Origin: Rhizopus arrhizus
Lineage: Eukaryota; Mucoromycota; Mucoromycetes; Mucorales; Rhizopodaceae
Direction of reading: 5' to 3'
Assembly (NCBI GenBank): GCA_024220505.1
Contig: JAKZZE010000030.1
Coordinates: forward strand, 62,001 to 126,000
DNA length: 64,000 nt
Shown here: positions 55,367 to 64,000 of the stretch, piece by piece
How positions within the stretch are numbered: position 1 is the first letter of the stretch
How the letters are laid out: every line of letters begins with the position of its first letter
Position numbers and translations under genes: made by a program
Notes under the pieces: generated by a model
Told to the model about the DNA's origin: nothing
The model's input: the letters and a program-made list of their open reading frames with translations, nothing else
Database searches by the model: none

Positions 55367-56370
55367 AATGAGTGTGATCCAGCACTAGCGGAATCAGAGG
55401 CCAAAGCATCTGACATGACCGTGTCACCACGGAAAGCAGCGCCTGGGTCACGACCACGAGAAGCAAAAGAGGAAGGGGGAAGGGAAGACAGAATCTGACT
55501 CAAAGAGTCGTCATCAAGCCAACCCTTGGAAGAAAAGTACTTACCTATGGGACCCACCAGGTGAGCACGGCCAGTACCAAGACGAGAGAGAGCACGGGAG
55601 CAGCGAGTGAACTGGAGCTCAGCACATTCATTAGCCTTGTCAGCCGATGAAAGATGCTGGAGCTCAGGATCCGCCAAGTGGACAGGATCCAAAGGATCAA
55701 AACCGTCAACCAACGGAACCTTGGCAGTGGATAGAAGAGAGATCACCTCTTCTTTGTACTGGACATGAACCAAGAGACCAATGACCTTAGGTCCAGGGAA
55801 GCAGATATCAAGGATGCGGGAGAGGTCGAGGCCAAGCAAACGGAGGTTTCTGCGAACTTCAGAACGGGACAGCTTGCGGTTGCGATTCAAGTACAAGTAC
55901 TCGAATCCACGAGAAGCAGAAGGATCAACTGGCATAAATGTACGACTAGCAGCAAGCTTACACTTCTTGCTAGGTGGGCGACGAGAGGTGGTAGTAGCAG
56001 TAGTAGCAGCAGCCTTGGCAGCAATAGCACTATAGGTTGCATTGTTCATTTGGGGTGCATTTTGGGGCGCACGTATGATAGCCGGGTCGGAAGCCAAAGA
56101 GGAAAAAGCGGAAGAACTGTTGACGTCAGCGCCAGCGGAAAGTTGAGATTCGAGTGAGGCGATTTTCGCCTTCAAAGTAGCATTTTCACTGCGTAAAGCA
56201 GTCAGTTCAGCAAACAAGTCATCGTGTGTTGAAACACGTTGCTGGAGGGTTTGGAAGTTGTGCAATAAATATTGCAAAGCTTGTTGCATGTCAGAAGCGT
56301 TTGGAATGTTGACATTTGCAACTCCATCTTGCGAGATGAGCGAAATGGGAGTGCCAGATTGTTGAGACAT
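55363..56370 (-). CDS. LINE ORF1 (L5)
   Basis: 335 residues from MSQQSG. An in-frame TGA lies just upstream, so the longer start available in other copies cannot be used here, which supports MSQQSG as the real start. It ends in SHSL with the ATGA overlap. Confidence 0.87.
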   Translation of the reverse strand: MSQQSGTPISLISQDGVANVNIPNASDMQQALQYLLHNFQTLQQRVSTHDDLFAELTALRSENATLKAKIASLESQLSAGADVNSSSAFSSLASDPAIIRAPQNAPQMNNATYSAIAAKAAATTATTTSRRPPSKKCKLAASRTFMPVDPSASRGFEYLYLNRNRKLSRSEVRRNLRLLGLDLSRILDICFPGPKVIGLLVHVQYKEEVISLLSTAKVPLVDGFDPLDPVHLADPELQHLSSADKANECAELQFTRCSRALSRLGTGRAHLVGPIGKYFSSKGWLDDDSLSQILSSLPPSSFASRGRDPGAAFRGDTVMSDALASDSASAGSHSL

Positions 56371-56559
56371 GGGAAATGTCGAAAATGATCAAAAATAAAG
56401 CAATCGAGTTGAAAAAAATATAGGTTGTAGAGAAAAATACGACGATTATTTTGGTGTTAAAACGGTGGATGGATGTATCGTATTCGCAGAGATATTTGAG
56501 TTCAAAGTTGATTACGCGTACTATACCTTGTGTAACGGTCGGAAGAGCGAAAGAAAGGT

Positions 56560-57080
56560 GGTCGCTTAGCTCAGGTTAAAGATTTTTATATTTTATTGGA
56601 TTATATGCAGGCGATTAACAAATCATTATTGCAATCCACAGGAACATCCTGGAAAGCATACAAGTTATTAGGGGGGAATGGGGGAAGGAGCGAATTACAA
56701 TCTTGAAGCAGAAACCATAGACGAAGACTTGAGGCAGAGACAGAACGGTGCTTCTTTAATCCCGGGGCTGGGAATCCAGGCAACGCACAGACAACGATCA
56801 ACAAACACCTCATACCACCGAAGCAACTTGTGGCATTAAAACCAGGTGTTATCAAGCGGCACAACACCAAACAACAATGGAGGGAAGGAAGGCGAACAGA
56901 TACAAAGCTGCCGCTCAACGCGACACGCAAGACAAAATCATTCAGTGCTTAAAGCACCGCGGAAACAGAACATGCAGTTAGAGTGCGGAAAGGGTAGATA
57001 TGCGGATACGAGGGGTTGAACTTGCAACCTCCCGAATGATAGGCAGACGCTCTAACCATTTGCACTATCTCCACATACCT
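56560..57080 (-). mobile_element. tRNA-headed SINE sharing the LINE 3' tail
   Basis: On the minus strand a 521-bp element starts AGG then TATGTGGA, which can pair with TCCGCATA about 65 bases later as an acceptor-like stem with one G-T pair. Between them lie an A-box-like TAGTGCAAATGG and a B-box-like AGTTCAACCC at tRNA spacing; the anticodon-loop position reads CTATCAT (ATC, Asp-like). A body of about 360 bp with no known similarity follows. The last ~75 bases (CAATAATGA ... CGCCTGCA ... AAATCTTTAACCTGAGC to GCGACC) match the LINE 3' end. This is the classical layout of a SINE mobilised by a partner LINE. The 109-codon frame inside it has no motif. Confidence 0.85.
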
Positions 57081-57361
57081 GGTCGCTTAGCTCAGGTTAA
57101 AGATTTTGTTTTTATTTAATAGGAAGATATTTTGCAGGCGACTAAAAAGTCATTATTGCATCTTCAAGTACAAAAAAAAGAGAATAAGATACAAAAAAAG
57201 GAGCCTGAGAAACAGAAAAACTCCAAAAAAAGACAAAGCAAAAGATGAGATTGACTGCCTACTTCCACAACTTAGCTGACCTACTGTCACAACCCAACGG
57301 CAAGGAACTTTGATGGCTTTACTTCCGTGGGGGATCAGTAGGAGACAGACAAAGAAGGGTT

Positions 57362-60300
57362 TCAGTCAGAGTTACGAGAAGAGCTAGAATACCATAAGGC
57401 ACCAGGAGAAGAGTCAATAGCATAGAAGCTATCAGGACGGCACAGACGTTGTATATGCCAGAGCATCAACAAGAGAGAAGACCACCAAGGAGGACAGCGA
57501 GCTGAGCGACCAAGAGGCAACGAGGAAAGAGCAAAGTCTATAGGGTAGGACCCAGGAGGACAGTGAGGCAGATCAGACCAGAGGAAAGACGGTATCAAAT
57601 CGCACTCAAGAAAGTGGCGACGGGAACGACGATCACGGCCACAAGGACAGTCTTCAGGCTTACCTGGCAGCCAACCAAGACGCCAACGAACCAAGAGAGA
57701 GCGTTCTGCACGAGTAGCAGGAACGTAGAGAATGGGATCAACCACCAGAGCAGGGCGACATGCGCGTAAGAGAACCTGGGTAGTGGAGGTGACAATAGAT
57801 GTGACTTGACGCTCACGATACTGGCGAAAGAAGGTCTTGAGCCGAGCATCGGAGGACGGAGGAGGAGAAGGCAGAGCCAAGAAGAGCGGATTCTTGTCAA
57901 GATGGATCTTGATTCGAGAGACAGGCAGCGTTGACGACAGGAGAGACAGCAGGCAAGAACCAGGAAGAGAGCGGGCACGAAGGCAGAAACGAGTTGTAAG
58001 CACATCTATGCGGTGGTGCATAGATGGCAATGTTGTCATGTGTTTGATGACCAATGTAGAGGAGGTGGCATGACCACCTACCATCATACGAAGGCATCGG
58101 TCTTGTAAGCGGTCAATTTCTTTAACTTGAGCAGCAGAAAACTTGGAAATGGCGAGACCATATTCGAATTTTGGACGGACAAAAGTAGCATAGATCCGAG
58201 CACACAAGAGAAGAGAAAAGCCTTGACGGTTTACACCAATCTTGTTGAGAATACCCATCAGTTGAAGGACACCAGGAGAACGAAGAGGAAGCACCGAAGC
58301 AGCAGAGAGACCAGTCTTGACGAAAGGCATACCAAGGTATACGAACTTGTCGACCAAAGGAAGCGGAGTACCATAGAGTTTTAGTTGGGTTGAACCAGAT
58401 GACGATGAAGAGGAAGTGGGGTGGTTGAGCACCGCACACTTTAGAGGATTCCATCGATAACCAAGAGACAGTGAGTGTTCTTCACAGAGCTTGAGCATCT
58501 CTTTGACTGACTTTGCCGAGCCAATGACTGCGACATCATCAGCAAAGAGGAGAGAGTTCACTGGGACCATACCAGCATCAGGAGAACCAGAGGAGGGAAC
58601 CAAATGGGTGGCAGGAGCAGCGACTTGACGGAGGAGAGCAGGTAATGTATTGATGTACACCGAGTACAAGTGAGGACTGAGAACAGAACCTTGCAAGACA
58701 CCGGTGACAGGAGAGAAAGCAGCAGAAGAATGGTTGGACACCAAGACAGACACCGAGACATCATCAAAGAGATGGACCAAGAGTGGCAGACAAGGAGACG
58801 AACCAGCACCAGAGCGAGAGAGAGCATCCCAGATAACACGCCGGTCGACGGTATCGTAGGCCGACTTGATATCCAGGAATGCAACCACAGGAAACCGATG
58901 TGAGCGACGATAATAGGACTGCATCAGCTCATGAAGACATAAGGCTTGATCAAGAGCTGAGCGACGAGGACGAAAGCCACCTTGAGCAAGATCAAGTCGA
59001 GGAGACACCGAGGCGAGCCATGGAGCAAGACTAAGCTCAAGGAGCTTTCTAAACACCGAGGTCAGTGAGATGGGTCGATAGTTGGACGGCAGCGAAGGAT
59101 CACCTTTCTTGAAGATCGGATAGACTTGAGCATGCCGCCAGAGGGAAGGAACGTAGGACCATTGACAGCACAAGGAAAAGAACCAAGACAGCAAGTGGGA
59201 GAGGTCAGTACTGATCGGCTTGAGCATCTCGGCCTTGATGTGATCAGCACCAGGAGCTTTACGAGTAGGGAGCTGGCCGATATACATATGTATTGTTAAA
59301 GGACTGAATAAAGACTGACTTGAACCAGGAGGACCAGAGGAACCAGAAGGAGACATACCAGGGGGAGACGTACCAGAAGGAGATGAACCATGGAGACCAA
59401 GAGGCAAACCAAGAGAGGATGGAGATGGAGGTGGTGATGGGCGAGTGGAAGGTAGAAGACTGCCATCAAAGACCGAAGCCAAGTGACTAGCCATTACCTC
59501 CACTGCCTTAGACGGACCATCAGGATGTGAGAACGACGATGATGACTGATGTCGTTGTTTGAGTTGCTTGACTTTAGATATGGCCTTCGTAAAGTCAGAT
59601 TCGAGGGACTTGCAAAATGCTTGCCAAGAGAGACGTTTGGCATTGGCCACAGCTTGACGAAAAGAAGTGTTTGCTTGTTGATGTTGATGCCACCAATAGA
59701 CTTTGTCAATACCAAAGGCACGACGCCATCTACGGTAGCACCTGTTACGAAAGTCAGCAGCATCTTGGAGTTGTTGTGTCCAGTACTTTTTCCAATGCGA
59801 AGGACGAGGAGGACGATCACCGACAGAAGAGTCAAGAGACCTGTAGATTATGTTGTTGAGCGACGCGTTGAGGTCGTCAATAGGTGGACATGAAGAAGGA
59901 GGGTGTTGAACCAACCTCTTCAGTTGAGAAAGCAATGGGGCAGATGACGAGCGAAAGGTATCTTGATACAGCTGACATGGATCAGGTTCACCAAGGCGAG
60001 ACAAGTTCCATAGTCGACGGGGATGAATAGTAGCATCAGATGTATCAGACAATGACTCAGAGGCACTTGACTGAGCAAAGGAAAATGACAGCGTAAGTAG
60101 ACGATGATCAGAACCAAGAGACAAGTCAGACGCGATGTCAAGGCGAGGAGACATCAATGACGCGTTGGTTAAAAACATGTCAATGATGCTACTCATCTCT
60201 CGATCATCACGAAACCCGACCCAGGTAGGAATACCATGAGCCAGTGGGCCGTTCAGAACGGTCAAGGAACGATCAGCAAGCCAGCGAGCCATAGCAGCAC

Positions 60301-60760
60301 CACGAGGAGAGGCCAATGCATCACCAGTGAGGTCACCAAGACGAGCATTAAAGTCGCCACAAATAAAAGTATTGGGTAAGGAGGGGATGGAGGAAAGTAC
60401 ATTTACAAATTCAGAGTTGGAAAGAGGAGGAGGAACATACAAACAATGAATGCGAAACGGTCCGACCTTCAACGAAAGGGTATACCGATTCGCTGAAGGA
60501 AGTTGAGAGACAGGAAAGGGACAAGAAGGAGAGACCAGAGCAGTAACACCCATCGAACCACGGTTGGCCGAAGGTACAGGAACACCATACACATGATACT
60601 GCATCCAGTCAGTAGGAAGAAGAGAAGGGGAAAGAAGCCAAGTTTCGGTAATAAAAAGGAGTGTGGAGGATAAGCAATGAGACAGGACTTCATGAACGGT
60701 CGTGGTCCGAAGACCATTCGCGTTCCAAAGGCTTATAGAAAGGTGTTGGACCTCACTCAT
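57362..60760 (-). CDS. LINE ORF2 (L6)
   Basis: 1132 residues, intact, first linker subtype (SGTSPPGMSPSGSSGPPG). Motifs as in L1; RT catalytic FADD and endonuclease SDH are kept. A few residues are private, for example WLASVSPRLDLAQ and DLPHCPPG, both shared with L7. Confidence 0.93.
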   Translation of the reverse strand: MSEVQHLSISLWNANGLRTTTVHEVLSHCLSSTLLFITETWLLSPSLLPTDWMQYHVYGVPVPSANRGSMGVTALVSPSCPFPVSQLPSANRYTLSLKVGPFRIHCLYVPPPLSNSEFVNVLSSIPSLPNTFICGDFNARLGDLTGDALASPRGAAMARWLADRSLTVLNGPLAHGIPTWVGFRDDREMSSIIDMFLTNASLMSPRLDIASDLSLGSDHRLLTLSFSFAQSSASESLSDTSDATIHPRRLWNLSRLGEPDPCQLYQDTFRSSSAPLLSQLKRLVQHPPSSCPPIDDLNASLNNIIYRSLDSSVGDRPPRPSHWKKYWTQQLQDAADFRNRCYRRWRRAFGIDKVYWWHQHQQANTSFRQAVANAKRLSWQAFCKSLESDFTKAISKVKQLKQRHQSSSSFSHPDGPSKAVEVMASHLASVFDGSLLPSTRPSPPPSPSSLGLPLGLHGSSPSGTSPPGMSPSGSSGPPGSSQSLFSPLTIHMYIGQLPTRKAPGADHIKAEMLKPISTDLSHLLSWFFSLCCQWSYVPSLWRHAQVYPIFKKGDPSLPSNYRPISLTSVFRKLLELSLAPWLASVSPRLDLAQGGFRPRRSALDQALCLHELMQSYYRRSHRFPVVAFLDIKSAYDTVDRRVIWDALSRSGAGSSPCLPLLVHLFDDVSVSVLVSNHSSAAFSPVTGVLQGSVLSPHLYSVYINTLPALLRQVAAPATHLVPSSGSPDAGMVPVNSLLFADDVAVIGSAKSVKEMLKLCEEHSLSLGYRWNPLKCAVLNHPTSSSSSSGSTQLKLYGTPLPLVDKFVYLGMPFVKTGLSAASVLPLRSPGVLQLMGILNKIGVNRQGFSLLLCARIYATFVRPKFEYGLAISKFSAAQVKEIDRLQDRCLRMMVGGHATSSTLVIKHMTTLPSMHHRIDVLTTRFCLRARSLPGSCLLSLLSSTLPVSRIKIHLDKNPLFLALPSPPPSSDARLKTFFRQYRERQVTSIVTSTTQVLLRACRPALVVDPILYVPATRAERSLLVRWRLGWLPGKPEDCPCGRDRRSRRHFLECDLIPSFLWSDLPHCPPGSYPIDFALSSLPLGRSARCPPWWSSLLLMLWHIQRLCRPDSFYAIDSSPGALWYSSSSRNSD

Positions 60761-61761
60761 AATGAGTGTGATCCAGCACTAGCGGAATCAGAGACCAAAG
60801 CATCTGACATGACCGTGTCACCACGGAAAGCAGCGCCTGGGTCACGACCACGAGAAGCAAAAGAGGAAGGGGGAAGGGAGGACAGAATCTGACTCAAAGA
60901 ATCGTCATCCAGCCAACCCTTGGAACAAAAGTACTTACCTATGGGACCTACTAGGTGAGCACGACCAGCACCAAGACGAGAGAGAGCACGGGAGCAGCGA
61001 GTGAACTGGAGCTCAGCACATTCATTAGCCTTGTCAGCCGATGAAAGATGCTGGAGCTCAGGATCCGCCAAGTTGACAGGATCCAAAGGATCGAAACCGT
61101 CAACCAACGGAACCTTGGCAGCAGAAAGAAGAGAGATCACCTCTTCTTTGTAAAGAACATGGATCAGGAGACCAATGGCCTTTGGGCCAGGAAAGCAGAT
61201 GTCCAAAACACGGGAAAGATCAAGACCAAGTAAACGCAGGTTGCGTCTAATTTCAGCACGGGACAGCTTGCGGTTTCTATGCAAGTACAGGTATTCAAAA
61301 CCACGAGGAGCAGAAGGATCCACAGGTTGGAAGGGACGACTAGCAGCAAGCTTTCGCTTCTTGCTAGGTGGGCGACGGGTAGTAGTAGTAGTAGTAGCAG
61401 CAGCCTTGGCAGCAATAGAACTATAGGTTGCATTGTTCGTTTGGGGTGCATCTTGGGGTGCACGTATGGTAACCGGGTCGGAAGCCAAAGAGGAAAAAGC
61501 GGAAGAACGGTTGACGTCAGCGCCAGCGGAAAGTTGAGATTCGAGTGAGGCGATTTTCGCCTTCAAAGTAGCATTTTCACTGCGTAAAGCAGTCAGTTCA
61601 GCAAACAAGTCATCGTGTGTTGAAACACGTTGCTGGAGGGTTTGGAAGTTGTGCAGTAAATATTGCAAAGCTTGTTGCATGTCAGAAGCGTTTGGAATGT
61701 TGACATTTGCAACTCCATCTTGCGAGATGAGCGAAATGGGGGAGCCAGATTGTTGAGACAT
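60757..61761 (-). CDS. LINE ORF1 (L6)
   Basis: 334 residues from MSQQSG, intact. The RRM-like region follows the L2/L4 variant (SRAEIRRNLRLLGLDLSRVLD), while the end (PPSSFASRGRD) follows L5, so this copy also looks recombinant. Confidence 0.87.
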   Translation of the reverse strand: MSQQSGSPISLISQDGVANVNIPNASDMQQALQYLLHNFQTLQQRVSTHDDLFAELTALRSENATLKAKIASLESQLSAGADVNRSSAFSSLASDPVTIRAPQDAPQTNNATYSSIAAKAAATTTTTTRRPPSKKRKLAASRPFQPVDPSAPRGFEYLYLHRNRKLSRAEIRRNLRLLGLDLSRVLDICFPGPKAIGLLIHVLYKEEVISLLSAAKVPLVDGFDPLDPVNLADPELQHLSSADKANECAELQFTRCSRALSRLGAGRAHLVGPIGKYFCSKGWLDDDSLSQILSSLPPSSFASRGRDPGAAFRGDTVMSDALVSDSASAGSHSL

Positions 61762-61946
61762 GGGAAATGTCGAAAATGGTGAAAAATACAGCAATCGAGT
61801 TGAAAAAAATATAGTTTGTAGAGAAAAATACGACGATTATTTTGGTGTTAAAACGGTGGATGGATGTATCGTATTCGCAGAGATATTTGAGTTCAAAGTT
61901 GATTACGCGTACTATACCTTGTGTAACGGTCGGAAGAGCGAAAGAG

Positions 61947-64000
61947 GGTCGCTTAGCTCAGGTTAAAGATTTTGTTTTTATTTAATAGGAAGATATTTTG
62001 CAGGCGACTAAAAAGTCATTATTGCATCTTCAAGTACAAAAAAAGAGAATAAGATACAAAAAAGGAGCCTGAGAAACAGAAAAACTCCAAAAAAAAGACA
62101 AAGCAAAAGATGAGATTGACTGCCTACTTCCACAACTTAGCTGACCTACTGTCACAACCCAACGGCAAGGAACTTTGATGGCTTTACTTCCGTGGGGGAT
62201 CAGTAGGAGACAGACAAAGAAGGGTTTCAGTCAGAGTTACGAGAAGAGCTAGAATACCATAAGGCACCAGGAGAAGAGTCAATAGCATAGAAGCTATCAG
62301 GACGGCACAGACGTTGTATATGCCAGAGCATCAACAAGAGAGAAGACCACCAAGGAGGACAGCGAGCTGAGCGACCAAGAGGCAACGAGGAAAGAGCAAA
62401 GTCTATAGGGTAGGACCCAGGAGGACAGTGAGGCAGATCAGACCAGAGGAAAGACGGTATCAAATCGCACTCAAGAAAGTGGCGACGGGAACGACGATCA
62501 CGGCCACAAGGACAGTCTTCAGGCTTACCTGGCAGCCAGCCAAGACGCCAACGAACCAAGAGAGAGCGTTCTGCACGAGTAGCAGGAACGTAGAGAATGG
62601 GATCAACCACCAGAGCAGGGCGACATGCGCGTAAGAGAACCTGGGTAGTGGAGGTGACAATAGATGTGACTTGACGCTCACGATACTGGCGAAAGAAGGT
62701 CTTGAGCCGAGCATCGGAGGACGGAGGAGGAGAAGGCAGAGCCAAGAAGAGCGGATTCTTGTCAAGATGGATCTTGATTCGAGAGACAGGCAGCGTTGAC
62801 GACAGGAGAGACAGCAGGCAAGAACCAGGAAGAGAGCGGGCACGAAGGCAGAAACGAGTTGTAAGCACATCTATGCGGTGGTGCATAGATGGCAATGTTG
62901 TCATGTGTTTGATGACCAATGTAGAGGAGGTGGCATGACCACCTACCATCATACGAAGGCATCGGTCTTGTAAGCGGTCAATTTCTTTAACTTGAGCAGC
63001 AGAAAACTTGGAAATGGCGAGACCATATTCGAATTTTGGACGGACAAAAGTAGCATAGATCCGAGCACACAAGAGAAGAGAAAAGCCTTGACGGTTTACA
63101 CCAATCTTGTTGAGAATACCCATCAGTTGAAGGACACCAGGAGAACGAAGAGGAAGCACCGAAGCAGCAGAGAGACCAGTCTTGACGAAAGGCATACCAA
63201 GGTATACGAACTTGTCGACCAAAGGAAGCGGAGTACCATAGAGTTTTAGTTGGGTTGAACCAGATGACGATGAAGAGGAAGTGGGGTGGTTGAGCACCGC
63301 ACACTTTAGAGGATTCCATCGATAACCAAGAGACAGTGAGTGTTCTTCACAGAGCTTGAGCATCTCTTTGACTGACTTTGCCGAGCCAATGACTGCGACA
63401 TCATCAGCAAAGAGGAGAGAGTTCACTGGGACCATACCAGCATCAGGAGAACCAGAGGAGGGAACCAAATGGGTGGCAGGAGCAGCGACTTGACGGAGGA
63501 GAGCAGGTAATGTATTGATGTACACCGAGTACAAGTGAGGACTGAGAACAGAACCTTGCAAGACACCGGTGACAGGAGAGAAAGCAGCAGAAGAATGGTT
63601 GGACACCAAGACAGACACCGAGACATCATCAAAGAGATGGACCAAGAGTGGCAGACAAGGAGACGAACCAGCACCAGAGCGAGAGAGAGCATCCCAGATA
63701 ACACGCCGGTCGACGGTATCGTAGGCCGACTTGATATCCAGGAATGCAACCACAGGAAACCGATGTGAGCGACGATAATAGGACTGCATCAGCTCATGAA
63801 GACATAAGGCTTGATCAAGAGCTGAGCGACGAGGACGAAAGCCACCTTGAGCAAGATCAAGTCGAGGAGACACCGAGGCGAGCCATGGAGCAAGACTAAG
63901 CTCAAGGAGCTTTCTAAACACCGAGGTCAGTGAGATGGGTCGATAGTTGGACGGCAGCGAAGGATCACCTTTCTTGAAGATCGGATAGACTTGAGCATGC
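61947..64000 (-). mobile_element. LINE L7, cut by the window edge
   Basis: The 3' UTR and the second half of ORF2 are visible. It is almost identical to the matching part of L6; I noticed one base change in the coding part (AACC against AGCC near 57672/62537) and small A-run length differences in the 3' UTR. Confidence 0.93.
62227..64000 (-). CDS. LINE ORF2 (L7), partial
   Basis: Open to the right edge of the window (about 591 codons): HAQVYPIFKKGDPSLPSNYRP at the edge, then FLDIKSAYD, LQGSVLSP, FADD, YLGMPF and the CCHC end. The true start lies outside. Confidence 0.92.
   Translation of the reverse strand, partial: HAQVYPIFKKGDPSLPSNYRPISLTSVFRKLLELSLAPWLASVSPRLDLAQGGFRPRRSALDQALCLHELMQSYYRRSHRFPVVAFLDIKSAYDTVDRRVIWDALSRSGAGSSPCLPLLVHLFDDVSVSVLVSNHSSAAFSPVTGVLQGSVLSPHLYSVYINTLPALLRQVAAPATHLVPSSGSPDAGMVPVNSLLFADDVAVIGSAKSVKEMLKLCEEHSLSLGYRWNPLKCAVLNHPTSSSSSSGSTQLKLYGTPLPLVDKFVYLGMPFVKTGLSAASVLPLRSPGVLQLMGILNKIGVNRQGFSLLLCARIYATFVRPKFEYGLAISKFSAAQVKEIDRLQDRCLRMMVGGHATSSTLVIKHMTTLPSMHHRIDVLTTRFCLRARSLPGSCLLSLLSSTLPVSRIKIHLDKNPLFLALPSPPPSSDARLKTFFRQYRERQVTSIVTSTTQVLLRACRPALVVDPILYVPATRAERSLLVRWRLGWLPGKPEDCPCGRDRRSRRHFLECDLIPSFLWSDLPHCPPGSYPIDFALSSLPLGRSARCPPWWSSLLLMLWHIQRLCRPDSFYAIDSSPGALWYSSSSRNSD

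Larger units (their letters stand above)
51685..56559 (-). mobile_element. LINE L5
   Basis: Full length, second linker subtype. ORF1 is intact; ORF2 has one frameshift. The left ~370 bases equal those of L3. Its 5' end meets the 3' end of the SINE (...AAAGGT then GGTCGC). Confidence 0.93.
57081..61946 (-). mobile_element. LINE L6, full length
   Basis: Both ORFs open with the ATGA overlap. Its 3' end abuts the SINE 5' end; its 5' end is a few bases shorter than in other copies (GAAAGAG then GGTCGC of L7, instead of GAAAGAAAGGT). Confidence 0.93.

Noticed and set aside
56601..56930. 109-residue minus-strand frame inside the SINE
   Set aside because: No motif, located entirely in the SINE body, and SINEs are non-coding.
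57005..57078. A functional tRNA gene (Asp-like) on the minus strand
   Set aside because: Acceptor-like pairing and A/B boxes exist, but the anticodon stem is weak, the T arm does not fold in register, and the sequence continues into a body with a LINE tail. It is a SINE head.

Overview
The window looks like repeat-rich fungal DNA, most likely from an early-diverging lineage such as Mucoromycota. The evidence is AT-rich spacers, short GT-AG introns, chromodomain Ty3/gypsy elements, CACTA elements with a TNP2-type transposase, and a LINE family resembling the pericentric Grem-LINE1 elements of Mucoromycotina. The organism call is inference. I see no ordinary host gene, rRNA or functional tRNA: essentially everything is mobile DNA, much of it nested.

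Left part (1-3221). The 3' half of a Ty3/gypsy chromovirus (Gypsy-1, pol end plus 3' LTR) sits inside a fragment of a LINE ORF2 on the minus strand.

Middle part (3283-30468). Three CACTA-superfamily elements (C, A, B) lie tip to tip in the same orientation. All have CACTG...CAGTG ends; C and A have perfect 3-bp target duplications. Element C (3283-7201) carries only an accessory gene. Element A (7204-20969) was inserted exactly at the C/B junction and carries an apparently intact spliced TNP2 transposase, but its accessory gene is split by a young Ty3/gypsy element (Gypsy-2, 9873-16307, LTRs identical by eye). Element B (20974-30468) carries an intact accessory gene with a long Pro-Ala repeat. 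Its TNP2 gene is broken by a solo LTR of the Gypsy-1 family and by a frameshift. B also hosts a Tc1/mariner element (28100-29756) with one nonsense mutation. Between them the three elements hold one intact copy of each gene.

Right part (30525-64000). A head-to-tail array of seven LINEs (L1-L7, all minus strand, about 4.9 kb each, G+C-richer than the left part) fills the rest of the window. Each LINE has ORF1 (coiled coil plus basic and RRM-like region) and ORF2 (endonuclease, reverse transcriptase, CCHC end), joined by a 4-nt ATGA stop/start overlap. The 3' end of each unit abuts the 5' end of its neighbour with 0-2 variable nucleotides. L1, L3 and L6 look intact; L2, L4 and L5 have frameshifts; L7 runs off the window. 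L4 also contains a decayed Tc1/mariner element with perfect 31-bp terminal repeats. Between L5 and L6 lies a tRNA-headed SINE whose 3' tail matches the LINE tail, so the array contains a LINE and its likely SINE parasite side by side. A second copy of this SINE head flanks the left end of the array.

Taken together the region resembles a heterochromatic, possibly pericentric or subtelomeric, block in which LINEs, their SINE, CACTA elements, chromoviruses and Tc1 elements have inserted into one another. The order of insertion can be partly read from target duplications.
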